Below are positions 16,641 through 24,622 of a DNA stretch of 64,000 nt, one piece after another. Within the stretch, counting starts at the first letter, position 1; each line of letters opens with the position of its first letter. Position numbers and translations under genes: made by a program. Below the pieces are notes generated by a model that was not told the origin of the DNA, searched no databases, and saw only the letters and a program-made list of their open reading frames with translations. Source of the DNA: Methylobacterium aerolatum (lineage in GTDB: Bacteria; Pseudomonadota; Alphaproteobacteria; Rhizobiales; Beijerinckiaceae); the NCBI RefSeq assembly GCF_022179085.1, contig NZ_BPQE01000024.1, forward strand, positions 20,125 to 84,124, read 5' to 3'.

Positions 16641-18032
16641 ATGATGGAATTCTGGAACCCGACAATCGCCGGCGACGCAGGGCCGAAGTACCTCGCCATC
16701 GTCAAGGCGCTGGCCGACGACATCCGTGCCGGTCGCCTCTCGCCGGGCGTGCGCCTGCCGCCGCAGCGAGCCCTGGCCAAGCACCTCAACGTCGACCTTA
16801 CGACGGTCACGCGCGCCTTCAACGAGGCGCGCAGGTCAGGTCTTATCGATGCCGCCGCCGGTAGGGGAAGCTTCGTCCGCGCCGCCGCGCCGCCGGCCGC
16901 CCGGGTGCTCGGGCCGGACCCCTCCGGAAGCGTCGACTTCAGCATGAATATGCCGCCGCAACCGGTCGCGGCGCGTCTGGCCGAGCGTATGGAGGGGGGC
17001 CTCGCACAGCTTTCCGGTTCGCCGGGCTTCCTTGACCGGATGCAGTATCAGGACAGCGCCGGGAACATGGCCGATCGGGCCGCGGCGGCACATTGGCTGA
17101 GCAAGCGGCTCGGGCCGCTTCCGGTGCAGCGCGTCCTCGTTGCCGGCGGTGCCCAGGTGGTGCTCGCGGCGGTGCTCGCCGCTATCCTCAAGCCCGGCGA
17201 TGCGCTGTGTGTGCCAGGCCTGACCTATCCCGGCCTGCGCATGGCCGCCGAGCGCCGCGGCGTGCACCTCGTTCCGGTCGCCTACGACAAGGACGGCCTC
17301 GACCCGGAGGCGTTCCTCGAGAAATGCAAGTCCGAGCGGCCGCGCGCCCTGTACTTGGTGCCGACGCTCGACAACCCCACGACGGCCACATTGCCGAAAG
17401 TGCGGCGCGAGCGGGTTGCTGAGGTCGCCCGCTCGCACGGCGTCGCCATCATCGAGGACGACGCCTACGGCGCGCTGCCGCCCGACGCTCCGGCTCCCAT
17501 CGCCGCCGGGGCCGCCGACATCACTTGGCACATCGCTACGCTGTCCAAGTGCGCCAGCCCGGGCTTGCGCATCGCCTACGTCGCGGTGCCGGGTACGAAC
17601 GAGGCGGTGAGGTTAGCCGCCGAGCTAAGGGCCATCAATATGATGGCCTCGCCGCTCACCGCCGCGCTCGCCTCGCAGTGGATCGCCGAGGGCGAGCTCG
17701 ATGCGGTCATCGCGGCCATCCGGCAGGAGAATGGCTTGCGGCAGGCGGTCGCGCGCGAGGTCCTGGGGGATCTCGACGTCCAGGCGCATCCCTGTGGGCA
17801 CCACCTCTGGCTCCGGCTTCCAAAGCCGTGGCGGCGCGGCGAGTTCGGTGCGCATGCACGTCAGCTCGGGCTTTCGGTCATCCTGAGCGACGCCTTCGCG
17901 GTCGGGCCAGCGCCGGAAGCCATTCGCGTCTCCCTAGGCGCAGCGCCCGACGCCGAGACCCTGCGGTACGGCCTGAGCCTACTGGCGACGTTGCTGTCGC
18001 ATCCGCCCGGCGCGATCTCCACGGTCGTCTGA
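16641..18032 (+). CDS. MocR/PdxR-family PLP-binding transcriptional regulator
   Basis: 463 residues: an N-terminal GntR-type winged helix (about residues 15-75, with LPPQRALAKHLNVDLTTVTRAF) fused to an aminotransferase-like domain (about 95-455). The PLP-binding lysine is present in ATLSKCASPGLRIAY, and the pyrimidine-side IIEDDAYGAL motif is intact. MocR regulators sense PLP or amino compounds. It is divergent from the DUF983-hemA-cioAB block, whose ALAS is itself a fold-type I PLP enzyme, and one base separates its stop from the start of the next gene. ATGs at 16641 and 16644 are both possible starts. Control of the oxidase-heme block is inferred from layout. Confidence 0.9.
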   Translation: MMEFWNPTIAGDAGPKYLAIVKALADDIRAGRLSPGVRLPPQRALAKHLNVDLTTVTRAFNEARRSGLIDAAAGRGSFVRAAAPPAARVLGPDPSGSVDFSMNMPPQPVAARLAERMEGGLAQLSGSPGFLDRMQYQDSAGNMADRAAAAHWLSKRLGPLPVQRVLVAGGAQVVLAAVLAAILKPGDALCVPGLTYPGLRMAAERRGVHLVPVAYDKDGLDPEAFLEKCKSERPRALYLVPTLDNPTTATLPKVRRERVAEVARSHGVAIIEDDAYGALPPDAPAPIAAGAADITWHIATLSKCASPGLRIAYVAVPGTNEAVRLAAELRAINMMASPLTAALASQWIAEGELDAVIAAIRQENGLRQAVAREVLGDLDVQAHPCGHHLWLRLPKPWRRGEFGAHARQLGLSVILSDAFAVGPAPEAIRVSLGAAPDAETLRYGLSLLATLLSHPPGAISTVV

Positions 18033-18033
18033 G

Positions 18034-19053
18034 ATGGCAGACAGCTCAATCGCGTCCGGAAAGCGGAAAGCCCCAGCCCGACCCCGGATTGAACTTGCCT
18101 GGCTTCGTCGGACCAGGGTGCCGGTTACCTTCTTCGGCATGGTCCTGGGGCTCTGCGGCCTGGGCAACGGCTGGCGCGCCGTGGCCCGCCTTGGACTTGC
18201 GCCCGCCTGGGTCGGCGAGACGCTCTCGCTTGTCGGCGTGGCAGTCTGGTCGGCGTGGATGGTCTTCTACGCGGCGCGGTGGCTGAATGACCGGGACGCG
18301 GTACTGTTCGAGGCGCGTGACCCGACGTCCTCGTTCTTCGCCTCGCTGGCTCCCGTCGCCACGATGATCGCCAGCGTCGGCCTCGCGCCGCACTGGCCCG
18401 GCGCCGCATGGGCAATGGCATCGGCTGGGCTCGTCGGGGCGACCCTCTTTGCCGTCTGGGGTGTGGGAGACCTATGGATGGGCGACCGCACCTTCGAGAC
18501 GACGACGCCGATCCTCTACATGCCCACGGTCGGCGGGGGGTTCGTGGCGGCCATCACCTGCGCCGCGTTCGGAATGAAGGAACTCGGCCTACTCTACTTT
18601 GGCGCCGGCCTGCTGTCATGGCTGACGCTGGAATCGGTCATCATCCATAGGCTGATCCTTCAGACCCTTCCCGTGCCGTTGCGGGCCTCTCTCGGGTTGC
18701 ACCTGGCGCCGCCCGCGGTGGCCTGCGTCGCCTACCTAGCGGTCACGGACGGACCGCCCGACCGGCTCGCCCAAATCCTGTTCGGCTACGCTCTGCTGCA
18801 TGCCCTAGTAATAGTGCGGTTGGTGCCGTGGCTGCGACAGCAGCCGTTCTCGCCGGCTGCCTGGGCCTACACGTTCGGCGTCTCGGCCCTGCCGCTCGCC
18901 GCGTTGCGCCTGACGGAGCGTGGCCTGGAAGGGCCGAACGCTTCGCTCGCGGTTCCGCTGTTTGTCGCCGCCAACCTGATCATCGGCTGGATCACGCTCA
19001 GGACCCTGGGCCTCCTGCTGCGCGGAAAGCTCCTGCCTGTCCGGCCCCTCTGA
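18034..19053 (+). CDS. TehA/SSU1-family (TDT) membrane transporter
   Basis: 339 residues with about ten membrane helices. The opening LRRTRVPVTFFGMVLGLCGLGNGWR is typical of the tellurite-resistance/dicarboxylate transporter family, whose members include TehA, the plant anion channel SLAC1 and the yeast sulfite exporter SSU1. Two sulfite-oxidising enzymes and a YeiH exporter are encoded in the same cluster, so sulfite export is the most attractive role, though the sequence alone does not fix the substrate. It is one base downstream of the MocR gene and so almost surely in its operon. Confidence 0.85.
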   Translation: MADSSIASGKRKAPARPRIELAWLRRTRVPVTFFGMVLGLCGLGNGWRAVARLGLAPAWVGETLSLVGVAVWSAWMVFYAARWLNDRDAVLFEARDPTSSFFASLAPVATMIASVGLAPHWPGAAWAMASAGLVGATLFAVWGVGDLWMGDRTFETTTPILYMPTVGGGFVAAITCAAFGMKELGLLYFGAGLLSWLTLESVIIHRLILQTLPVPLRASLGLHLAPPAVACVAYLAVTDGPPDRLAQILFGYALLHALVIVRLVPWLRQQPFSPAAWAYTFGVSALPLAALRLTERGLEGPNASLAVPLFVAANLIIGWITLRTLGLLLRGKLLPVRPL

Positions 19054-19165
19054 CCTTCGCGGGTGACCCAAGTCCTGAACCCCGCCCGGCAGGCCGCTCT
19101 ACCGGCCGATCGAGGATCCTGTTCGGCCCGGATGTTCCGGTCCCGTTCCAAAGACGAGTTCGACC

Positions 19166-20230
19166 ATGACATTCTCAGCGCCCGGCCCATTCCCTAGTCT
19201 TACCGGGGTCATCCGGTCGGAACTGCTGCCGCAGGTCGGGGCCATCGATGCCGGCGCCTATCCGGAGGCGGTGCTGCGCACGCTCGGTTCCGTCGGTGTC
19301 TTCAAGCAGCACGCCGACGGGACGGCGGCGGGGCTGCTTCGGGCAGTCGACGCCATGAGCGAGGTCGCGGCCACGTGTCTTTCGACGGCCTTCTGCACCT
19401 GGTGCCAAGATGCGCTGGTTTGGTGCCTCGCGCGCAGCGCTGAGCCCGGGGCTTCGAAGGAACTCGCCGCGGTGGCGAGCGGTACCCGGCTCGGAGGTCC
19501 CGGCCTATCGAACGCCCTGAAAGCCCTCTCGGGCATCGAGCCCATGGCGCTGTCCGGGACGCGCGTGCCGGGCGGTTACCAGGTGCATGGGGGGTTGCCA
19601 TGGGTCTCGAACCTTGCGCTCGGGCACCGGTTCGTCACCATCTTCGCGTTGGAGGATGGGGCCCGGGTCACGGCGGTCCTCACCGCGGACACGGAAGCGG
19701 TGGAGCTGGCGGCCGGCTCTCGCCTCGTGGCCCTAGAAGGGACCGGTAGTTACGCGGTGCAGGTCCGCGGCGCTTTCGTGCCCGATTCCGACGTGGTTGC
19801 GGCCGACGCAGCCTCCTTTATGCCGCGCATCCGGAATGGCTTGGTTCTTCTTCAGACCGGTATGGGACGGGGGCTTGCGCGTGGCGCCGCGGCCCTGATG
19901 CGGGCGGAAGATCGCGACCGGCAGCAGACCACCCTGCCGCTCGGGTCGCAGGCGGTGGAGGAGCGAGCGGATGCACTGCGGGGACGGGTGATCGCCCTGG
20001 CAGGGCGCCACGAGGACCCAGCCCGCACGACCTTCCTCGACGTCTTGCGCCTGCGCCTGGACGTCTCCTGGTTGGCGCTGGAAGCGGCGCAGGCGGCGAT
20101 GCTCCACGCGGGTGCCCGCGGCTATCAGCAGGGCTCGGAGGCCTACCGCCGCTTGCGGGAGGCGCAGTTCGTCGCCATCGTAACGCCCTCGGCGAAGCAC
20201 ATCACCGCCGAACTCGCCAAGGCGGCCTGA
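19166..20230 (+). CDS. acyl-CoA dehydrogenase-like flavoprotein
   Basis: 354 residues with the acyl-CoA dehydrogenase fold: an N-terminal helical domain (about 1-110), a beta domain (about 120-220, containing a GGYQVHGGLPWVSN motif in place of the usual acyl-CoA-dehydrogenase WITNG) and a C-terminal four-helix bundle. It does not look like a fatty-acid enzyme with the canonical glutamate, and resembles the group-D flavin monooxygenase relatives that use reduced flavin, such as the DszC/SfnC type. Some of those release sulfite from organosulfur compounds, which would suit the neighbours, but this is inference. It follows the TDT transporter gene by 112 bases on the same strand. Confidence 0.75.
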   Translation: MTFSAPGPFPSLTGVIRSELLPQVGAIDAGAYPEAVLRTLGSVGVFKQHADGTAAGLLRAVDAMSEVAATCLSTAFCTWCQDALVWCLARSAEPGASKELAAVASGTRLGGPGLSNALKALSGIEPMALSGTRVPGGYQVHGGLPWVSNLALGHRFVTIFALEDGARVTAVLTADTEAVELAAGSRLVALEGTGSYAVQVRGAFVPDSDVVAADAASFMPRIRNGLVLLQTGMGRGLARGAAALMRAEDRDRQQTTLPLGSQAVEERADALRGRVIALAGRHEDPARTTFLDVLRLRLDVSWLALEAAQAAMLHAGARGYQQGSEAYRRLREAQFVAIVTPSAKHITAELAKAA

Positions 20231-20341
20231 CATGCGCGGACGTCATGGTGCACGCCTGCGTCGTCGTCCTGCGGCCGCAGTTTCGCGGGCGGTAGGGACC
20301 TCGACACCTAGCTGTGTCCGTGACTATTTTCTGCCAGCGCG

Positions 20342-20863
20342 ATGACGTACTTGCCCACGACCCAGCGGCTGGAACGCCTCATCCCACAGGTTCTGTTTGC
20401 CTTGCGGCTCTCGCTGCCCGCGCTCGCCCTCCTCGTCACGGCCTGCTCGGATGACGGCCGGGAGCGCCGCCGTTCCCTCGGTGACAACCCGCGCTTCGGC
20501 GACTTCATGCAAGTTGCGGATACCAGGCGGGGCGGCCGCTTGTTCGGCCAGTGCGCCGCCTGCCATACGGTCAGGAAGGGGGCCGGCGACCGGGACGGTC
20601 CCGGCCTCTACGACGTCATCGGCAAGCCCGTCGCCAGCAACAGCCGGCGCTTCGGCTACACGGGGGCGCTCCGCTCGGCGGGCGGCGTCTGGACGCCGGA
20701 GAGGCTGGACGTCTGGCTAACGGCCGCCGCGAAGTTCGCGCCGGGAACAAGCATGAGCTTTCTCGGGCTCCCGGACCCGCTCGATCGGGCGGACGTCATC
20801 GCTTACCTGCAGACGCAGTCCGTTTCCGGAGGCAGTGGCCACGGGCTCTCGCCGCCGCCATGA
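20342..20863 (+). CDS. class I cytochrome c lipoprotein
   Basis: 173 residues. A hydrophobic N-terminus with a lipobox-like LVTAC (about residues 33-37) suggests membrane anchoring by lipid. The cytochrome c domain has the heme motif CAACH (in FGQCAACHTV) and a distal methionine within PGTSMSFLGLPDP, as in mitochondrial-type cytochrome c and cytochrome c550. It is the last gene of the plus-strand block that starts with the MocR regulator. It could carry electrons to or from the flavoprotein next to it or serve the sulfite dehydrogenase. Confidence 0.88.
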   Translation: MTYLPTTQRLERLIPQVLFALRLSLPALALLVTACSDDGRERRRSLGDNPRFGDFMQVADTRRGGRLFGQCAACHTVRKGAGDRDGPGLYDVIGKPVASNSRRFGYTGALRSAGGVWTPERLDVWLTAAAKFAPGTSMSFLGLPDPLDRADVIAYLQTQSVSGGSGHGLSPPP

Positions 20864-21369
20864 TCATCTCCTTGGCCCCGAGCGCCTACGAGGAACCCAA
20901 CGGCGCACCTCGCATGGTCTGGCCATCGCATGATCTGCTCAGCGGCTGGGCCGGCGACCTACTTCGAACTAACAGGGTGCGAGCCTTCGACGCCTCCGGC
21001 AGGCACAGAATGGGCGCCTGATAAGCACTACCGTTGTCGAGGGCTGGTCACTTCGGAGAGCGGTCGGCGACGAGCGTGACCATGTTCAGGAGGCCAAGCA
21101 GATCAAGCCGCTGGCTTCCACCCGGCGCGTCAACTGAAACCGTGGAGGTCCTGCCCGAGACCAGCCGCGCTGCTTTACGCCCCAAGGCCAAGGTCGCCGA
21201 GCAGCCAACGAACGGCTCCTCCTGGGAAGGGCCAGTGTCGGCCGGCGCTGTTAACGGAGTTTGGCGGGTGCCTGTCCGGTTTTCCGGGAGCGCCTCTCCG
21301 AAGCGGACCGGCAGCCTCCGGCCAAATCCTGCCGTGGTGGCAGGCCCCGCTGAATGACTGGATTGGGTG
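20864..21369. other. intergenic stretch before IS1182
   Basis: About 500 bases with no convincing gene on either strand. Scattered GCGGACCGG and TCCGGTTTTCC words near 21274-21330 look a little like the dispersed intergenic repeat described elsewhere in this window, but the match is too poor to claim a copy. The stretch ends at the left inverted repeat of the insertion sequence. Confidence 0.45.
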
Positions 21370-21386
21370 GAGGCTGTGCGAAAACG
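21370..21386 (+). repeat. left terminal inverted repeat of IS1182
   Basis: GAGGCTGTGCGAAAACG, matched at 15 of 17 positions by the reverse complement of 22902-22918. Confidence 0.85.
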
Positions 21387-21426
21387 CCCTGTTGTGCTAC
21401 CTTTTCGGGAGCGCTGGAGGGGTCGA

Positions 21427-22857
21427 ATGGGCCGTTTCATCGAAGGTTGCGAGCGGCGCCAAGCGCTTCTTCTGGCGGACTGCGTCGACGACTATGTCGG
21501 CGAGGAGAACCCAGTCCGGGTGATCGACGTCTTCGTCGATGAATTGGACCTTGCCACACTCGGCTTTGAAGGCGCGGCTGCGACCGGGCGGCCCGGCTAC
21601 CATCCGGCGACGCTCCTGAAGCTCTACCTTTACGGTTACATGAACCAGGTGCAGTCGAGCCGACGCCTCGAGCGCGAGGCAGGCCGCAATGTCGAGGTCA
21701 TGTGGCTGACCGGTAAGCTCGCTCCCGACTTCAAGACGATCGCTGACTTTCGACGCAACAACGGCGAAGCCGTTCGGGCAGCGTGCAAGCAGTTCGTCGT
21801 CCTGTGTCGGGAGATTGGCCTCATCGCCGGCGGCACGGTGGCCGCGGACGGTAGTCGGTTCAAGGCCGTGAATACGCGCGACAAGAACTACACGCCTGGT
21901 GCGATCCGCCTTCGCTTGGCGCAGGTGGAGGCGAGTATCGAGCGATATCTCGATAAGCTCGACACGGCCGACCGGCAGGAGGCGGACGTCGCCGAGATGC
22001 GCACGACGCGCTTGAACGAGAGGATCGAGGCGCTTCGCCAGCAGATGCGCACGCTGCAAGCCATGGCGCACGAAGTCGAGACAGCGCCCGACCGTCAGAT
22101 CTCGCTGACCGACCCGGACGCCCGTGCGATGGCTACGAACGGCAAGGGCACGGGCCTCGTCGGCTACAACGTCCAAGCGGCGGTCGATACGGACAGTCAT
22201 ATCGTCGTGGCGCACGAGGTCACGAACCTCGGCCATGATCGCACCCAACTCGCCAACATGGGCCGGCAGGCGAAGGACGCGACCGGGGTCGAGCACCTGA
22301 CGATCCTCGCCGATCGCGGCTACTTCTCAGGAGCGGAGGTCCTGGCCTGCGAAGAGGCGGGCGTCACACCGATCTGCCCGAAGCCTTTGACCTCGGGCGC
22401 CAAGGCGGAGGGGCGCTTCGGCAAACCGGACTTCCTCTACGATGCGCCGAGCGACACCTATCGGTGCCCTGCCGGCGAGACCCTCATCAAGCGCACGACC
22501 ATCGTCGAGAACGGTCTCGTTCTGAACCGCTACTGGTCGAGCCACTGCCGATCATGCGCGGTGAAGCCCGGCTGTACGACCGGCAACGAGCGACGGGTGA
22601 CGCGCTGGGAGCTCGAGCATGTCGTGGAAGCCATGCAGGATCGGCTCGACCGCAGGCCGGACGCCATGCGTATCCGGCGACGGACCGTCGAGCATGTATT
22701 CGGCACGATCAAGGACTGGATGGGACGTAGCCACTTCAAGATGCGGAGGCTTCCGAACGTCGGGACGGAGATGAGCCTCCACGTCCTCGCCTACAACGTG
22801 AAGCGGGCCATCGCCCTCCTCGGAGCGCCTGGGCTCATCGCCGCGATGCGGGGATGA
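21427..22857 (+). CDS. IS1182-family transposase
   Basis: 476 residues from the ATG at 21427, which has GGAGGGG just upstream. The N-terminal domain (GRPGYHPATLLKLYLYGYMNQVQSSRRLEREA) and the following LTGKLAPDFKTIADFRRNN are typical of IS1182/IS5-like transposases. The DDE residues fall in VAADGSRFKAVN, ILADRGYFSGAE and a C-terminal VEHVFGTIKDWMGR. A cysteine-containing insert (HCRSCAVKPGC) is usual in this family. The frame is complete, so the enzyme could be active. Confidence 0.93.
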   Translation: MGRFIEGCERRQALLLADCVDDYVGEENPVRVIDVFVDELDLATLGFEGAAATGRPGYHPATLLKLYLYGYMNQVQSSRRLEREAGRNVEVMWLTGKLAPDFKTIADFRRNNGEAVRAACKQFVVLCREIGLIAGGTVAADGSRFKAVNTRDKNYTPGAIRLRLAQVEASIERYLDKLDTADRQEADVAEMRTTRLNERIEALRQQMRTLQAMAHEVETAPDRQISLTDPDARAMATNGKGTGLVGYNVQAAVDTDSHIVVAHEVTNLGHDRTQLANMGRQAKDATGVEHLTILADRGYFSGAEVLACEEAGVTPICPKPLTSGAKAEGRFGKPDFLYDAPSDTYRCPAGETLIKRTTIVENGLVLNRYWSSHCRSCAVKPGCTTGNERRVTRWELEHVVEAMQDRLDRRPDAMRIRRRTVEHVFGTIKDWMGRSHFKMRRLPNVGTEMSLHVLAYNVKRAIALLGAPGLIAAMRG

Positions 22858-22901
22858 GCCGAGAACGGCTTGCCCAGCCCGTCATCGCTTCCGCCCCAAC
22901 C

Positions 22902-22918
22902 CGTTTCCACACAGCCTC
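22902..22918 (-). repeat. right terminal inverted repeat of IS1182
   Basis: CGTTTCCACACAGCCTC, the inverse of the left end with two mismatches; directly followed by GGTG, which also precedes the left end. Confidence 0.85.
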
Positions 22919-23003
22919 GGTGGAAAGTGGCCGTCAGAGTAAAAAAACACGATGGAGGATATAGGTAGTGGTGGCACAATGAAATTCAGCTAAACTAAAT
23001 TCG

Positions 23004-23129
23004 ATGCGTATCATTCTCGGAATCGTCTTGGCAATAGCCCTCATACCCCTTGGATATATCCTGGGGATGCGTATCATTCTCAGCCTCGTCTTCGCGATAG
23101 TCCTGATACCTATTGGATATGTCCTGGGG
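23004..23129 (+). repeat. tandem duplication of a 63-base unit
   Basis: Two adjacent 63-base units (23004-23066 and 23067-23129), both starting ATGCGTATCATTCTC, encode the repeated membrane helix of the small protein. The differences include several third-position changes, so the duplication is not brand new. Confidence 0.85.
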
Positions 23130-23267
23130 TTCGCTGCATGCTACTATTTAGGGGATCACGGTGACGTTGGAAGCGCCTATCTGGCCCTGCTCACTGTGCC
23201 TATTGGAGTTCTGCTCGGGGCTGTCACAGGCGTGATCTTAGCAACGAAACTCGTTGAGCCCCGATAA
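23004..23267 (+). CDS. small membrane protein with an internal 21-residue duplication
   Basis: 87 residues, almost entirely hydrophobic, with three predicted membrane helices. Residues 1-21 and 22-42 are near copies of each other (MRIILGIVLAIALIPLGYIL and MRIILSLVFAIVLIPIGYVL), each beginning with ATG. The ancestral protein may therefore start at 23067 and have 66 residues with two helices. The third segment (LLTVPIGVLLGAVTGVIL) has a related look. GC is lower than in the surrounding genes. No family is recognised. It stands alone after IS1182 and before a dispersed repeat. Confidence 0.6.
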   Translation: MRIILGIVLAIALIPLGYILGMRIILSLVFAIVLIPIGYVLGFAACYYLGDHGDVGSAYLALLTVPIGVLLGAVTGVILATKLVEPR

Positions 23268-23329
23268 ATTGTTAGCAAGATATTAGATTAGCGGAACGTC
23301 TGCTCAGATTAGTGAGTGAGCACTGAGGC

Positions 23330-23541
23330 GATGTCCGCTTTTGTCGATTGCTGCCCGAAAGCAGACCGGCAACAAACCACCCATCTGAGACGCCCTGAGG
23401 GTTATCGGCGCCGACGGCACATGGCCGATAGCGGAATGACCGCTTCGGAGAAGGTCCGCAGGAAAAGCGGACAACCTGCTACCGACCCAACCCAGCCGTC
23501 AAGAACGTCGTTTGAGATACTCTAAAACGGACATTCGTCTG
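23330..23541 (+). repeat. dispersed intergenic repeat, long copy A
   Basis: About 210 bases that match the copy at 29121-29332 in order: a GATGTCCGCT start, CCGAAAGCAGACCGGCA, a GGCCGAtAGCGGAA word, GAAAAGCGGAC, CTACCGACCCAACCC and finally AAAACGGACATTCGTC. TGTCCGCTTTT at 23332-23342 is perfectly inverted as AAAAGCGGACA at 23463-23473. It begins about 60 bases after the stop of the small membrane protein. Shorter copies of its 5' or 3' part occur at many places between 36 and 50.4 kb. Confidence 0.75.
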
Positions 23542-23665
23542 CCATCCAAGACTTTCGGCGCGTGGCCGGAACGATCTTCGGCCGTCCCCGAGCAGACGCC
23601 CCAGAAGGGACCCTTTCGGGTCGCACTCCCGCCCTGACGTTTCTCCAGTAAGCGACCGTTCAAGT

Positions 23666-24595
23666 TCACACGCTCGATGGCACGAGGCGGATGCGAGTTC
23701 CCCACGGGTCGTGAAGCACGGAGGCACCGTCGTCATCGGTCATCGCCAATCCGCCCTCCAGGCACCGCCCACGAACCTTAGCTAATGTCCCCCTGTCGAT
23801 CAGGAGCTCGACCTCGGCCAGACCGGCCATGCCCGCAGGGCGCACCGGGGCGCCCCGGCTGTTCCAGATGTTGGTCGCGAGCTGGTGGTGGTACCCACCG
23901 GCACCGAGGAACGTCGCGCCCGGATACCGGCACATTATGTCGAACCCGAGCAGATCCGCGTAGAAGCGCTCCGCGGCGTCCAAAGCGCCGACTTGGAGAT
24001 GGACGTGTCCGACGCGACCGCTCGCCGGCATGCCACTCCAGGGGGCTGGGGCGGCGCGCAGGAGCCCGGCATTGTCGAGCCGGTCGTTCCTCATGACGAT
24101 GCCACCGTCCTCCGCACGCGGCCACTCGGAACTCGGGCGGTCCACGTACACCTCGATGCCGTTCCCTTCAGGATCGATGAGGTAGACCGCCTCGCTGACG
24201 AGGTGGTCGGCCGCGCCCGAGAGTTGGATTTGCCGCTCCGCCGCGTAGGCGAGCCAGGCGCCCAGGTGGCCGCGGCTCGGGAGCAGGAAGGCCGTGTGGA
24301 AGAGGCCCGCCCGCTGCGGGCTCCAGGGCTGGGCAGCGGGATCGTGCCGGAGTTCCAGCAGGACGGTGGCCCCGACCCCGAGGCGCACCGTATCGGATTT
24401 CCGCGAGATGGTCGCGAGGCCGAGCGTATCGCGATAGAACCGGGCGAGGCCATCGAGGTCTCGCACGACCAGGGCGACGCTACCGACGCGGTAGGGGGCG
24501 GTGTCCAGCAGTGATACCGGGACGTTCGGCGAGGTCCCACCCTCTTGCTCAGTCCCGGGCGCACTTCCTGCCAAGCGTTCGGTTTCGTGGGTCAT
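23666..24595 (-). CDS. VOC-superfamily protein, CatE-like ring-cleaving dioxygenase or glyoxalase relative
   Basis: 309 residues with two vicinal-oxygen-chelate domains (about 35-155 and 170-305). Domain 1 has VALVVRDLDGLARFYRDTLGL but no metal histidine at the usual place; domain 2 has GHVHLQVGALDAAERFYADLLGF, a GYHHQLATNIWNS motif and a late glutamate or aspartate, so a single metal site is likely in domain 2. The layout resembles the Bacillus CatE-type catechol-2,3-dioxygenase-like proteins. It is the last gene of a minus-strand run behind two YceI proteins and a cytochrome b561, 27 bases after the previous gene. Confidence 0.82.
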   Translation of the reverse strand: MTHETERLAGSAPGTEQEGGTSPNVPVSLLDTAPYRVGSVALVVRDLDGLARFYRDTLGLATISRKSDTVRLGVGATVLLELRHDPAAQPWSPQRAGLFHTAFLLPSRGHLGAWLAYAAERQIQLSGAADHLVSEAVYLIDPEGNGIEVYVDRPSSEWPRAEDGGIVMRNDRLDNAGLLRAAPAPWSGMPASGRVGHVHLQVGALDAAERFYADLLGFDIMCRYPGATFLGAGGYHHQLATNIWNSRGAPVRPAGMAGLAEVELLIDRGTLAKVRGRCLEGGLAMTDDDGASVLHDPWGTRIRLVPSSV

Positions 24596-24622
24596 GCTAG
24601 TGCTCCGGAGCTGTAAAAACGG

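Larger units (their letters stand above)
21370..22918 (+). mobile_element. IS1182-family insertion sequence, complete
   Basis: A 1549-base element bounded by imperfect terminal inverted repeats (GAGGCTGTGCGAAAACG on the left; the right end, read inward, is GAGGCTGTGTGGAAACG; 15 of 17 match). It contains a single intact transposase gene. The four bases GGTG lie directly outside both ends (21366-21369 and 22919-22922) and may be a target-site duplication. The intact frame and clean ends suggest a recent arrival. Confidence 0.88.

Noticed and set aside
21274-21345. possible further copy of the dispersed repeat
   Set aside because: Only isolated words (GCGGACCGG, CCGGTTTTCC) agree; the order of blocks is not kept.
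21048-21440. 130-codon minus-strand frame before IS1182
   Set aside because: No recognisable domain, it runs across the IS end, and the composition fits a chance frame.
23004-23129. CRISPR-like repetition
   Set aside because: Only two adjacent units without a spacer, and they encode a repeated membrane helix.
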